From Trichomonas vaginalis G3 (Eukaryota > Parabasalia > Trichomonadida > Trichomonadidae): DNA of 64,000 nucleotides. The translations under genes and the position numbers were made by a program. The notes under the pieces are model-generated. The model was given only the letters and a program-made list of their open reading frames with translations, was not told the origin of the DNA and ran no database searches. Every line of letters begins with the position of its first letter. The first letter of the stretch is position 1. Below, one piece after another: positions 10,094 to 19,744 of this stretch. Location: NCBI RefSeq assembly GCF_026262505.1, contig NC_067207.1:6332252-6396251 (forward strand). Reading direction: 5' to 3'.

Positions 10094-10863
10094 CTGACAT
10101 CAAAATCTATTTTTTTTTTCTGCTAAAATCTTTCTTATAAATTGTTCGTTTTTAGTAAAAGTTCCTTTCAAAAATATCCCTCAATATGTACGTTCCTGAA
10201 ATTTATAAAATCGGTAAACAAAATAATATTCACATGCACTAATATTAATGAAATTTCAAAATTTACTGTACTTTCTAAAAATTCAAAGTGAAATTATTTT
10301 TGCGGGACTATATCATCGATAAACATACTGGCTTTTGCGAAAAAGGGGGCTTTCTTGCTGAAACACTTGCGACAAAAGAGAGAGCTTTTATGAGCGTTTC
10401 GTTTTTGAGTTTAGGTAATAAAAACTCTCTAGAAAGAGCCTTCGCTAACATCATTAACAAGACTCATATTATCCTCGATTAGGAATAGACTTCATCTGAT
10501 AGTAATAATACGGGAGATTATGAGTTGAACATTGATATTTTAGAATCATTCAAACACATTAGGGAATAACAAATTATAATGTCTTACAATTGATTGTTTC
10601 ATATTATGTCTCTCAACTCAGATCTAATATTTGACTTTACCCTTTATTTGGGTGAATATCTAATGAATTGTAAATTATAGTCTATTCAAATAAGATGACT
10701 CTATAGACTAATTATTTTTAAACTCATGGTCAGGGTAGGCCATGTATTTTGGTATGATTCAAAGATTTGTTTCAAAACATTAAGAATAAAAAGATTATTT
10801 TCAAAAGTGATGATATTGTTAATGCCTCCAACTATCTTTTTTATTACATTCAAAAGATTTAAA
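10094..10863. other. intergenic with a GC-richer ~200-bp island
   Basis: Most of this spacer is AT-rich with nothing recognisable. A stretch at about 10,283-10,485 is visibly less AT-rich than its flanks and open for 64 codons from a GTG, but has no early ATG and no known motif. It could be a gene remnant or an RNA; I cannot tell. Confidence 0.4.
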
Positions 10864-10874
10864 TCATTTTTTTT
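10864..10874 (+). promoter_or_regulatory. Inr-like element of the actin-related gene
   Basis: TCATTTTTTTT lies four bases before the ATG at 10878, in the position and form of the trichomonad initiator TCA(C/T)(A/T). Confidence 0.55.
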
Positions 10875-10877
10875 CTG

Positions 10878-11954
10878 ATGGATGCAATTCCTATTGTTCT
10901 TGATTGTGGCGGATCCATTATAAAAGCAGGATTTGGCGGTGATTCAGAGCCAGGAATTGTATTTCCATCAACTGGGCCGAAATTAAAGAAAGACATTGAA
11001 TCTGGTTTTGATGATAAACGATATATTTCAAAATTCGGTCCTACATTTAGATCTCCGATAGAAAACAGAGTCATTACTAACTTTGATAATATGAAACGAA
11101 TTTGGCAAGAGCTTTTTACAGAACAACTTCAAATTCAACCAGAGCAACATCCATTCCTCGTTGCAGATTCAGCTTTAAATTCACTCGAAAACAGACAGCA
11201 AACACTACAAATATTCATGGAAGAATATAACGTACCTTCATTTTGTCCAGCATTTGCCTCTTCCTTAGCATTATACAATGCCGGTTATACATCTGGAATT
11301 GTTGTTGATTCCGGTGAATCAAATACTGACATCATTCCAGTATTCGAATGCTTTACATTAACTCATCTTGTTTCTAGACTTGATGTCGGTGGCAAACACG
11401 TTAGTGAGTATCTTAAAAAACTATTAAATCAGCAAGGTATCGTGCTCCCAGGACCTACAGAAAGAGAAATCCTACGCGAAGTCAAAGAACAAATTGGATT
11501 TGTTCGAGGAGATCCATCTCCATCAGATGATGAAGAAAAAATCTTCCTTACACATGATGGCATACAGTTATGTATCGGAAGACCAAGATATCAATGCACA
11601 GAAGTCATGTTTGACCCGAATCTTCTTGGATTACAATGCCAAGGAGTCCCTAAGGCAATTATAGATGTTCTTAAGGTATCAGACCAAGATATAGTTGATG
11701 TTTTAGCTGATAATGTATTGTTATCAGGCGGAAATACTTGTATTCAAAGATTTACTGATCGTGTTGAGAAAGGAATTCTTATTCATAACTCAACACAACT
11801 AAAAGTGAATGTAAACTCTCCTCCAAATAGAAGATTCGCAAGTTGGGTTGGAGGTTCAATTTTATCATGCGTTGATACATTTAAAGATCTGTCAGTTACA
11901 AGAGAAGAATACCAAGAAACAGGTTTATCTATCCTTGAACTCAAATCTTATTAA
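10878..11954 (+). CDS. divergent actin-related protein
   Basis: The 358-residue product has the actin fold signatures: an N-terminal phosphate-binding strand (IVLDCGGSIIKAGFGGD, residues about 6-22, versus DNGSG in actin), a KRIWQELF and EQHPFLVADSALN segment matching actin's KIWHHTF and EHPVLLTEAPLN, the second phosphate loop IVVDSGESNTDIIPV, and the DNVLLSGGNTCIQRF and ASWVGGSILS segments. It is slightly shorter than actin (375) and lacks actin's conserved C-terminus, ending LKSY. Divergence in the subdomain 2 loop and the GESNT loop argues against conventional actin. Likely roles are in dynactin, Arp2/3 or chromatin complexes, but I cannot assign a subclass. Confidence 0.9.
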   Translation: MDAIPIVLDCGGSIIKAGFGGDSEPGIVFPSTGPKLKKDIESGFDDKRYISKFGPTFRSPIENRVITNFDNMKRIWQELFTEQLQIQPEQHPFLVADSALNSLENRQQTLQIFMEEYNVPSFCPAFASSLALYNAGYTSGIVVDSGESNTDIIPVFECFTLTHLVSRLDVGGKHVSEYLKKLLNQQGIVLPGPTEREILREVKEQIGFVRGDPSPSDDEEKIFLTHDGIQLCIGRPRYQCTEVMFDPNLLGLQCQGVPKAIIDVLKVSDQDIVDVLADNVLLSGGNTCIQRFTDRVEKGILIHNSTQLKVNVNSPPNRRFASWVGGSILSCVDTFKDLSVTREEYQETGLSILELKSY

Positions 11955-12489
11955 AATATTCTTTGTTAGTTATTATTATGAACAAAAACTCTATTTTTTC
12001 TTGAAATTAAGCAAATTAGCTGCAAATTCTAATAAGTTTAAATGAGCCAGTTAATGCTTAGAAATATTTTCTTAATTCTTTCTTTATGCAAGGCAATTGA
12101 TCAGTTTCGATATAACTCCTATATATACTTTTGAAAGAAATTGCATTGTTTTGCTTATATTTTCCAAAGAATAGCAAATTCACTAAAATATTAAATCAAA
12201 ATGATGGTTTTAATCAATTGGTGAAGGAATATCTATTGATGTGTCTTCGTTGAGCTCAAACAAGTAGTTTATTCAATGTGGTTGATATGATCTGAAGAAT
12301 AAGGATTACAAATAAATTTTCCATTAATTAATCCGTATCTTCTCAAAATTTGAATTTTTTATTCTGTTATTTCGGAATCAAAAACAAATACCCGATACCT
12401 AAAAATAAAAAATTATTCAAATATTTTTATCCTGTCCTAAATATTATTATAAATTATTTTTCTATCCACATTCATCGTAATCTAAAAAG
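11955..12489. other. intergenic, no gene seen
   Basis: AT-rich spacer with no supported feature apart from the initiator element just before the next gene. Confidence 0.6.
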
Positions 12490-12498
12490 TCACTTTTT
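12490..12498 (+). promoter_or_regulatory. Inr-like element TCACTTTTT
   Basis: TCACTTTTT ends five bases before the ATG at 12504, matching the trichomonad initiator consensus and its usual spacing. Confidence 0.7.
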
Positions 12499-12503
12499 CG
12501 AGG

Positions 12504-15500
12504 ATGAATTTAGGTACTAATTTTGTTTTAAATCAAAGTTTTAAATCATTAAATAAACTGCTAGCAGCCGGAAAATATGATGAAGCAGAGGCTAAACTCG
12601 AAGATATATCGAATTCGCTTTCTACTTCAGATTTTGATCCAAAAAACAAAAAAGGTACCTTGTCTCTTCTTTTAAACAATTGTCTCCCATTAACATCTCA
12701 CGAAAATCTCAAAATACGCTTACATGCACAGAATATTCTTAACCATTGGTCTTCACTTGTAACATCATTTTTGCCTAAGGTACTTATTGATGCTTTTGCT
12801 AATATTGATGCGTCCCAACTCAAATCCGAAGCGCACGCGGCTATATTTACCTTCTTTACTCATGCTTTGCGCTGTCTTCAACACGATAATCGTCTTGAAT
12901 ATCTCGGCATTCTTCATTCTCTGTTGCTTTCATCAAAACCGGACCTACTTGTTGGAATATCAATTAATATTTGGTCTTTGTTGAGAGAAACCTTGACGAT
13001 TTCAAATATAATTTCAATTTTACCAGTTTTAATGAATTCTCCGCTTGCAGAAGAAGTAGCATTCCTCTGTGAGAAGTCACCCGACCCTCTTTACAATACA
13101 ATTCTTGCAAAAGCAAATTTTGAATTTATTAAACAAACATTACAATACTGGCCGTTAACAAAGCACGTAGATTTATCTATATTAGCACCGCGTTTGATTA
13201 CAGCCTTTGAAAGCAAGAATTCATCAGAAATTTCCACTGCAATCGAAATTTTAACTCAATTAGTACAAAGAGTCAACAAACTATCCGAACTTGACTACAA
13301 AGAGCAATGGGGACAATTAATAACTCATTGTCAAAAGCTTTGGGAGGGATCTGCAACGATTGCTCAAAAAGCAGCGTTAATTGACCTTCTTTCTGCAGTA
13401 TCCTTCATTCCGAACTCACATCTCGAGAGTTTACTCATCTTTGACGAGAGTATTCCAACACCAATCAAAATTTCAATCATAAAACTTTGTTCTCACTTCA
13501 TTCGCGACGGCAAGATACCTAAAGGACTCTTTAAGTTCATAGAGGACCAGCTCGCACAACGAGATCCCCTTATTTTCGTAGCAATTCTCGATTTTCTCGC
13601 AATATCATTTAATGATCTCCACAAATTATCACCACAGCGCACAGAAAACATCTTAAACCACGCTCTTACACCATTATCACAATACTTTGTTGAGCAAATT
13701 TCAATTCTTCACCTTTTACAGTCAATAGATTACAAAACTACAGGAGTTAAGATAGATATCGTCTCAATACTGCTTAATTTCCTCAATAACCCGCATCCTT
13801 CTTTGATCCCTGAGCTCAAAAAGACAGTACAAGATTTAAATATCAACTTACCGCTGACACAACTCGATTGGATTGGAAGTGGAACGATGATTCTGCAGGT
13901 TATATCCAAATGTGACCCTTCTTTCATCAACGAACTGATCGAATCTGGAATTGTTACTCCATCATCGTATTCTTCAGCGGTAGAGATCATTATTAACAAC
14001 CTTCCTACAGACAAAACTGCCTGGATTTTCGCACAGAGGGCTCTGTATGTCGTAGGAAAGGCTTTATCCGTAATTGGTCAAGATTATATCGTAAAACTTA
14101 ACAATTTATTCTCGAAAGAGTGGAGATGCATCACTGAACCAATACCAGAATTGGTAAAGGTCATCAATAAGAACCTCAAACAAACTGTTTTCGGAAGTAT
14201 TTTATTATCTTCTCTACAACTGTTTGTAAGAGGCATGGAATACGGTGAATATCACTTCCAAGACATAGAAACAATGTATTCCATAGCTATTGATATCGCT
14301 CCAGCTTTCTGTGACGAAGCTTGCAAGATTGCAGTTTTTATGCACCATACTTTTAGAGCTTCTAAAGATAATGGCGACAAAAAGAAAGAGAAGAGAATGA
14401 TTGAACTTGTTACTAAGTTCTTTTTTCAAATGCTGCCGTTCGATTGGTCGAAAGAAATTACAGAAGCCGCATTAAACTGTATAACTCGACAAGACGTTAT
14501 CAAATACCTTCCAAACCATGTAATAGAGAGTTGCCTTACTTCCCCGGATATTCTTCAATGGTATTTGGGTGAAAATCCTAAGGAAATGCCCCCTATTTCC
14601 CCTGTTTTCATTCAAATCGACGATAAAGACGATAAAACTCATAATTACATCACACGGTGTATCAAAGAATTACCATTTAATGAATGGAAATTAACTGATT
14701 ATTCCGGAAAAAAGATCGAAAAAATGCAAGGAATAGTTGTTCCGAGTTACGACCAATTGGATTATCAGCATCGTAAGCTTGTAGATCAGTATCCTGCCAG
14801 TTTTGTAATCCAGCAGCAGAAGAAAGAGCGTAAGGATATCGATTTCAAGCTAGATGTCACTTTAAATGTCCAAAAAGAATTTAAAGGCGAATTTAAGGGG
14901 TATGAATCGCAAGAAGCCATTCTCAAAGGAGAGACATGCGAATTTAATTGCTCATTCAACCCATACCCACATGAAGAAAAGCCTTCTTTAGTCTCTTTGG
15001 TCAACTTCTTGTGGTTCTCATCTAGAAAAGTGACACAAGAAGACTTTACAACTATTGAAAATTCTTTATTACCATTTGCAAGTCGTCCACGTGTTGCAGC
15101 CTCATTTATGTCATATGCATTGAGGCACAACATGCCAATAAAGGCATCAGAATGGGCTTCTTTAGTCAGATTGGACGCCAGAAGTGATTCTGATCTTATT
15201 GCCTTCGGATGCTTGACTTTGCTTGGAAATAAAGATGCATCAGAACCAGAGAAGCTTCTCCGAAAGGATATTTCCCAGTTATTGGGTCTTAACTACGATG
15301 ATGCAACAGAATTTGCAATTAAAGCTTGTTTACTCGATAGCGCGAAAAGATTTGCTGCCGATGCGATTCTCTGTAGTGAAAGAGAACGATTCGCTGATGT
15401 TCCATCCAGCCAAATCGTCATGAAAGACAAAGAAACAATAGTTGAAAAATTTGATGAAATTATGTCACTTTTCCAGTCACCTTTTGCTTCTTCTTCCATG

Positions 15501-16949
15501 TTAGCCATATCGTCCATGTTGTTTGAGCATCAGATTGACTCTCCATATGTCAACTTTGATGTTCCTCCCAATATTCCTAACGTCGGATTCCTTTATAAAC
15601 CGAGAGTTGGAGTATCCAAGCCACAACAAGACGAATTAGCACTGAATGCAGCTGAAAAGTTCGTCAATGCATTCTCTGATGAGAATTCTTCAGACGAATT
15701 CCTTCCAAACATCATTGCTGCTTCAAAATTATCTGATGATCAGGTTTCTAAGTTCGTTCAGTCGATAAATAGGATAGGAAAGTCTCACAGATTGTCTTGC
15801 TTGAGGATTGCCGTCAATCCTTTCGAAGAAAACGCTGAAGATGATCTGAAATTATTGGAAATTCTTCCGCCAAGCTATTCTCGTGAAGTATTGGTTAATT
15901 TCATCAGAGCAAGCACGTTGTCTTATGCAAATAAGGACCATATCAAGAAATTGACGAAGAAAATAAAACCAATTTTCACAGAATTGCTTCCAAGTGGCGG
16001 ATCCAAGATCAAAAGAGACATCGGATGCAAGAGATTAAAGGCATTCGAAGAAGCAGGAGCGTTCTGCGATCCTTTGATACCTTCTATGTTCGAATTCGCA
16101 AAAGAAGCAATGCAGAAGTGCGAAACACATACTTTGGTATCTATTCCAAGGATTCTCATGCATACGAAGCAAGAATTGTCGATTCTTTTCGATAAATCTG
16201 GAAATAAATCTGAGATATCACCTCAAACTCCAACGAAATCGAATGATTCCGACAAATCACCATCTAAAACAGAAGATACATCAACTGAATCCCCTCAAAA
16301 CTCTCCTCAAAAACCAAATCAAGAAAATTCCGAAGAAAAAATTGCAGAAAATGAAGAAGAAAAGCCAAAAGAAGCCGAAATCAATGAAGAACAAACTGTT
16401 AACGAAGAAGTTAACGAAGAAACTACAGAAAATAAAGAAGAAATTCCCGAAGAAGAGAAAATCGAAATAAATTCTTATCAGGAGTTCTCCAAATTGGCTT
16501 TAAGCATTGCCGTTTCAAAGTACAGATACATGTTTACTGTAACAGCCCTTGTTAAAGCTCTTAGAGAGAAATTAACCGAAGATGAGCTTTATGAAGCAGT
16601 AATTTCCAAGAAATTATATCAGAGAAGGAATATTGCTGCTATTTATATCATTTGCATCCTTAGTTTCCCATCAAAGAAGAAAGAATTTTCTGAATTAGTT
16701 ACATCTTCTATTTTGAATGAAGCTTTGGCCTGTGAAAACAAGACACAGGGCTTAAACATCATCCTTCAGCATAATATCGATGAAGAAATCCCAGAAGAGG
16801 AAGAAGAATCCGAAGAAGAAGAAAAGAAGGAAGAAACTCAACAACCGCCAGAAAATACTAACGATGAGACACAAAAAATTGAAGAAAATGATAAAAAAGA
16901 AAAAGAAAATTCCGATGAAGATTCGGATATAGCTATTAAGAACTATTAA
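12504..16949 (+). CDS. large alpha-helical-repeat protein with acidic tail, unknown function
   Basis: The product has 1,481 residues. The first roughly 650 are leucine-rich and helical in the manner of HEAT/armadillo arrays (repeated pairs of amphipathic helices, for example LLNNCLPLTSHENLKIRLHAQ). The middle contains a second helical region. Residues about 1,235-1,320 form a low-complexity glutamate/asparagine/lysine linker, followed by a short ordered block (about 1,325-1,415) and a terminal acidic tail (EEEEESEEEEKKEE, DEDSD). No catalytic motif or membrane segment is seen. A scaffold or trafficking adaptor is possible, but I do not recognise the family. The frame is intact and the start is supported by the initiator five bases upstream. 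Confidence 0.85.
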   Translation: MNLGTNFVLNQSFKSLNKLLAAGKYDEAEAKLEDISNSLSTSDFDPKNKKGTLSLLLNNCLPLTSHENLKIRLHAQNILNHWSSLVTSFLPKVLIDAFANIDASQLKSEAHAAIFTFFTHALRCLQHDNRLEYLGILHSLLLSSKPDLLVGISINIWSLLRETLTISNIISILPVLMNSPLAEEVAFLCEKSPDPLYNTILAKANFEFIKQTLQYWPLTKHVDLSILAPRLITAFESKNSSEISTAIEILTQLVQRVNKLSELDYKEQWGQLITHCQKLWEGSATIAQKAALIDLLSAVSFIPNSHLESLLIFDESIPTPIKISIIKLCSHFIRDGKIPKGLFKFIEDQLAQRDPLIFVAILDFLAISFNDLHKLSPQRTENILNHALTPLSQYFVEQISILHLLQSIDYKTTGVKIDIVSILLNFLNNPHPSLIPELKKTVQDLNINLPLTQLDWIGSGTMILQVISKCDPSFINELIESGIVTPSSYSSAVEIIINNLPTDKTAWIFAQRALYVVGKALSVIGQDYIVKLNNLFSKEWRCITEPIPELVKVINKNLKQTVFGSILLSSLQLFVRGMEYGEYHFQDIETMYSIAIDIAPAFCDEACKIAVFMHHTFRASKDNGDKKKEKRMIELVTKFFFQMLPFDWSKEITEAALNCITRQDVIKYLPNHVIESCLTSPDILQWYLGENPKEMPPISPVFIQIDDKDDKTHNYITRCIKELPFNEWKLTDYSGKKIEKMQGIVVPSYDQLDYQHRKLVDQYPASFVIQQQKKERKDIDFKLDVTLNVQKEFKGEFKGYESQEAILKGETCEFNCSFNPYPHEEKPSLVSLVNFLWFSSRKVTQEDFTTIENSLLPFASRPRVAASFMSYALRHNMPIKASEWASLVRLDARSDSDLIAFGCLTLLGNKDASEPEKLLRKDISQLLGLNYDDATEFAIKACLLDSAKRFAADAILCSERERFADVPSSQIVMKDKETIVEKFDEIMSLFQSPFASSSMLAISSMLFEHQIDSPYVNFDVPPNIPNVGFLYKPRVGVSKPQQDELALNAAEKFVNAFSDENSSDEFLPNIIAASKLSDDQVSKFVQSINRIGKSHRLSCLRIAVNPFEENAEDDLKLLEILPPSYSREVLVNFIRASTLSYANKDHIKKLTKKIKPIFTELLPSGGSKIKRDIGCKRLKAFEEAGAFCDPLIPSMFEFAKEAMQKCETHTLVSIPRILMHTKQELSILFDKSGNKSEISPQTPTKSNDSDKSPSKTEDTSTESPQNSPQKPNQENSEEKIAENEEEKPKEAEINEEQTVNEEVNEETTENKEEIPEEEKIEINSYQEFSKLALSIAVSKYRYMFTVTALVKALREKLTEDELYEAVISKKLYQRRNIAAIYIICILSFPSKKKEFSELVTSSILNEALACENKTQGLNIILQHNIDEEIPEEEEESEEEEKKEETQQPPENTNDETQKIEENDKKEKENSDEDSDIAIKNY

Positions 16950-18277
16950 AGTTCTATTTATATGTTTTATGTAATCAACAATTTTATATTAAATGCTTTT
17001 GTTTTATTTTTTTATTTAATCAAAAAAATTATTTTTCATCAAAAATTATTAAAAAAATAGATTTGGAAGTGTAATTATATCTTCTTGGATCATGGAAAAC
17101 TCTCCTGAAATGCTTTGGTAATTTGTGTCATTATATAAAAAAATAAAAATTCGATTCGAATTAATAGTTGTTAATATTGATAAGATGAATTTATCTACTT
17201 ATGTATTACTTCATAACATCATATCTATCCAAAATGAAGTCAATTAAGATAAAAAAAAACAATACTAATCAATTTTTGGATTACACTAGTTGTATACCGC
17301 TTAAATATTATATACAATATTACTTTATCATCCTAAATTCTGAAACTCTTTTTGTAATCATAAAGAATATCAAATTGCAAGTTAAAACTAATATTTAGAT
17401 ATTCGTTTTTCAATTGATTGTAAACTAAAACGAGAACCTTGCTTAGATTACTCGTTTTTGCAGGCTCTTTATCCAGAATGTCAATACAACATCGTGAATT
17501 TTAAAATTTAAGCTATTAATACCTATTAAAAGTTGTTTTGTGAATCATACTAGATAGTATCCAGGAATGATGCAAATTTTAGTTATCAGCCACACTCCAT
17601 AAAAAAAATTGAATAAAATAATTGAGAAAATTCACAATTGTATTATAATGATTTCAATCATATTGTTTCAATAAATATTTTAATGAATGAATGAAAGAAT
17701 TAAGATCATTAACCTTTAACCGTAATAAATTTTGCAAATTACCTCAGACTTTTCAGAGGATTGAGTTGCCACTCAATCCTCTGAAATAGTCTGTGGTAAT
17801 TTTTAGTCTCTACACTATTTCAATATAAGCTCCATTTTTAAACAGTTTTTAAAAATCGAGCATTGAAAAGTGTGATGAGACTCTCATTTTTTTTAATAAT
17901 GAAACATGCGGCATATACCATATATATATCAGAATTAACATTTAAAAAATATTTACTGTTGTGCGCTCTCAAAACTTTTTCAATCTTATGAATGGGTTTG
18001 TAAGAGAAAGATATATGATTATTGGAACACCCTATTATGGTCAACTTTCACCGTGATCTAATAAATGATGTGAAGTTTATTGATGACACATTTGTGAGTA
18101 ATCAACAAATGAAATCATCCCTTCAAAAATTAATACTCACAAATAAATTTTGGATTTATTTTATTAACTATTATATTCTAAACAAGAAAAGATGATTTTA
18201 AATTTGAATTGATCCTCACAAAAATTCAATTTCCCATTATTTTTCTCATTTCATATTTCATTATCTATCAGAGTAGA
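16950..18277. other. long intergenic region, no gene supported
   Basis: About 1.3 kb of AT-rich sequence. A strong hairpin lies at 17738-17800. The longest frames inside lack good starts and have biased, low-complexity composition, so no gene is called. TCATT-type initiator sequence occurs within 30 bases of the next ATG (18278). Confidence 0.5.
17738..17800. repeat. imperfect inverted repeat (hairpin), ~28-bp arms, 6-nt loop
   Basis: The left arm runs from ATTACCTCAGAC to AGAGGATTGAG, the loop is TTGCCA, and the right arm is CTCAATCCTCT to GTGGTAAT. Pairing is nearly complete with a few mismatches. It stands alone in a gene-free stretch; it could be a tiny MITE relic or an RNA hairpin. Confidence 0.8.
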
Positions 18278-19108
18278 ATGATATTAGATTATTTGGCATC
18301 AATGACGACAATATCCTCAAAGGATTGCATTTATCTTCCATTTACAATCGCAGCTTTTGCAATCATGCGTGTCATGATCACGAACCATGTATTGAAACCA
18401 CTTTCTTTATTAATTGAAGAGAAGAACAGATTCAAATTTGTACACCGTGGTTTTGATTGCCTTCACTACATCACATCTACAATCTTAGGTACTGCAGCAT
18501 TTTCTCAGCGACCATATGGCCATTGCTCATTTTGGTTTGTTGGATGTGCTGACTATATCAAATGCACTGGTGATACAGTTATCTGTTCAGTCTTCGAGAA
18601 AGTTTATTACCTTTATTTTGCTTCATATTATCTTTCAGATGTCTTTTGGATTTGGACAACAAAAGATGTTGTAATGCTTGTCATGCATCACATTGTTTCA
18701 ATCACAATGCTTGTTTCTTGCTTATTCGTTGCTCGCCACATGGTCGGATTTTGTGTCATGATTCTTTCCGACTGGGTCGACATTTTCTTGTACTCCGGAA
18801 AGGTTACAAACTATCTTGGATATAAGAAGCTATCAGATCTCTTGATGGTTTGCTTTGCAACAGCTTTCTTCTACTTCAGAATTTTTGGCTGCTCTCTCAT
18901 CCTCAAGGCAGTCTTAACTACACATCTTGAGCAGCCACACCATCAATGGCTTTGGTTTGCTGCTAAGTCCGCTTTCGTTGGCCTCTGCTGCTGCAATTTA
19001 ATTTGGGAATACCAAATTATAATGGCATTGAAGAGAATTTTCTTCAACAACGACAAGATTCATGATACTCGTTCCGACCGTGCTGACGGAAAAGTTCAGA
19101 AAAATTAA
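18278..19108 (+). CDS. TLC-domain protein, LAG1/ceramide-synthase-like
   Basis: The ATG at 18278 is chosen; the frame extends upstream only to a TTG, and TCATTT-type initiator sequence lies 10-30 bases before this ATG. The 276-residue polytopic membrane protein carries the LAG1 signature: DVVMLVMHHIVSITMLVSCL (paired histidines at about residues 135-136) and, one helix on, ILSDWVDIFLYSGKVTNYLGYKK, matching the conserved aspartate-containing segment of ceramide synthases. Five to seven hydrophobic helices are visible. The expected role is N-acylation of a sphingoid base in the ER. The protein is shorter than most ceramide synthases and has no homeobox-like insert. Confidence 0.85.
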   Translation: MILDYLASMTTISSKDCIYLPFTIAAFAIMRVMITNHVLKPLSLLIEEKNRFKFVHRGFDCLHYITSTILGTAAFSQRPYGHCSFWFVGCADYIKCTGDTVICSVFEKVYYLYFASYYLSDVFWIWTTKDVVMLVMHHIVSITMLVSCLFVARHMVGFCVMILSDWVDIFLYSGKVTNYLGYKKLSDLLMVCFATAFFYFRIFGCSLILKAVLTTHLEQPHHQWLWFAAKSAFVGLCCCNLIWEYQIIMALKRIFFNNDKIHDTRSDRADGKVQKN

Positions 19109-19744
19109 TTTAGTTTTATATTTTGTAAGAACAATTGTTAGAAATTGCCCTTAAAAATTTATTCTATACTTAAATGTTGTTTTTATATTCTCCTTTTAGG
19201 TAGAAGCTGTGTTAAGAATGAATTTACTTTTATTTCAATTTGTGTTTATCAAGTTCTCATTTTGTTACTAAACGATTCATTCTTAACACAATGGCAAATA
19301 TTGGGCCAATTCTATTAATGCTTTAGGAGAGATGGAAACATAATTCAAAAGTGTCATTGACTTGAAAGGCATAAGGCTCTATTCCACTTTTATTTTGTTA
19401 TTTTGATAATACTACTATGCTATATAGCCTTTTGCATATATATGTCAACATTAACTCATCACCACATATTGTTCTTCTAATTTGAACTATCTTCATATAA
19501 TACATTGTGCCTACATTCTGATTTTCTATCAGATATTGGTTCCTAAAAAAACAATGATTTATTGAAATTTAAAGGAGTAAGCATTATGGCTCTCATTACT
19601 TATAGATTCAAAAATACATAATCGACAATCAAAAATCTGTCTCCAAAATTTAGTGTTTCAAAATTCTGTCTCCAAAAATTTTGATGATCATTTTCGTATG
19701 GAAAAAGTGGCAAAATTATCATTTTCGTTTTTTTAAACACTTGA
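19109..19744. other. intergenic with a small inverted repeat
   Basis: AT-rich spacer holding a 16-bp perfect inverted repeat at 19208-19290 and two CTGTCTCCAAAA-type short direct repeats near 19,640-19,680. TCATTTTCG, a possible initiator, lies about 30 bases before the ankyrin gene ATG. Confidence 0.5.
19208..19290. repeat. 16-bp inverted repeat, 51-nt loop
   Basis: TGTGTTAAGAATGAAT at 19208-19223 is the exact reverse complement of ATTCATTCTTAACACA at 19275-19290. Confidence 0.85.

Noticed and set aside
10288-10482. 64-codon frame
   Set aside because: It opens with GTG, has no early ATG, no known motif and no promoter signal.
17201-17398. 65-codon frame
   Set aside because: Low-complexity AT-rich composition, no initiator element and no recognised motif.
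18209-18277. Upstream extension of the TLC protein from a TTG codon
   Set aside because: Trichomonad genes start at ATG; the ATG at 18278 has initiator-like sequence just upstream.
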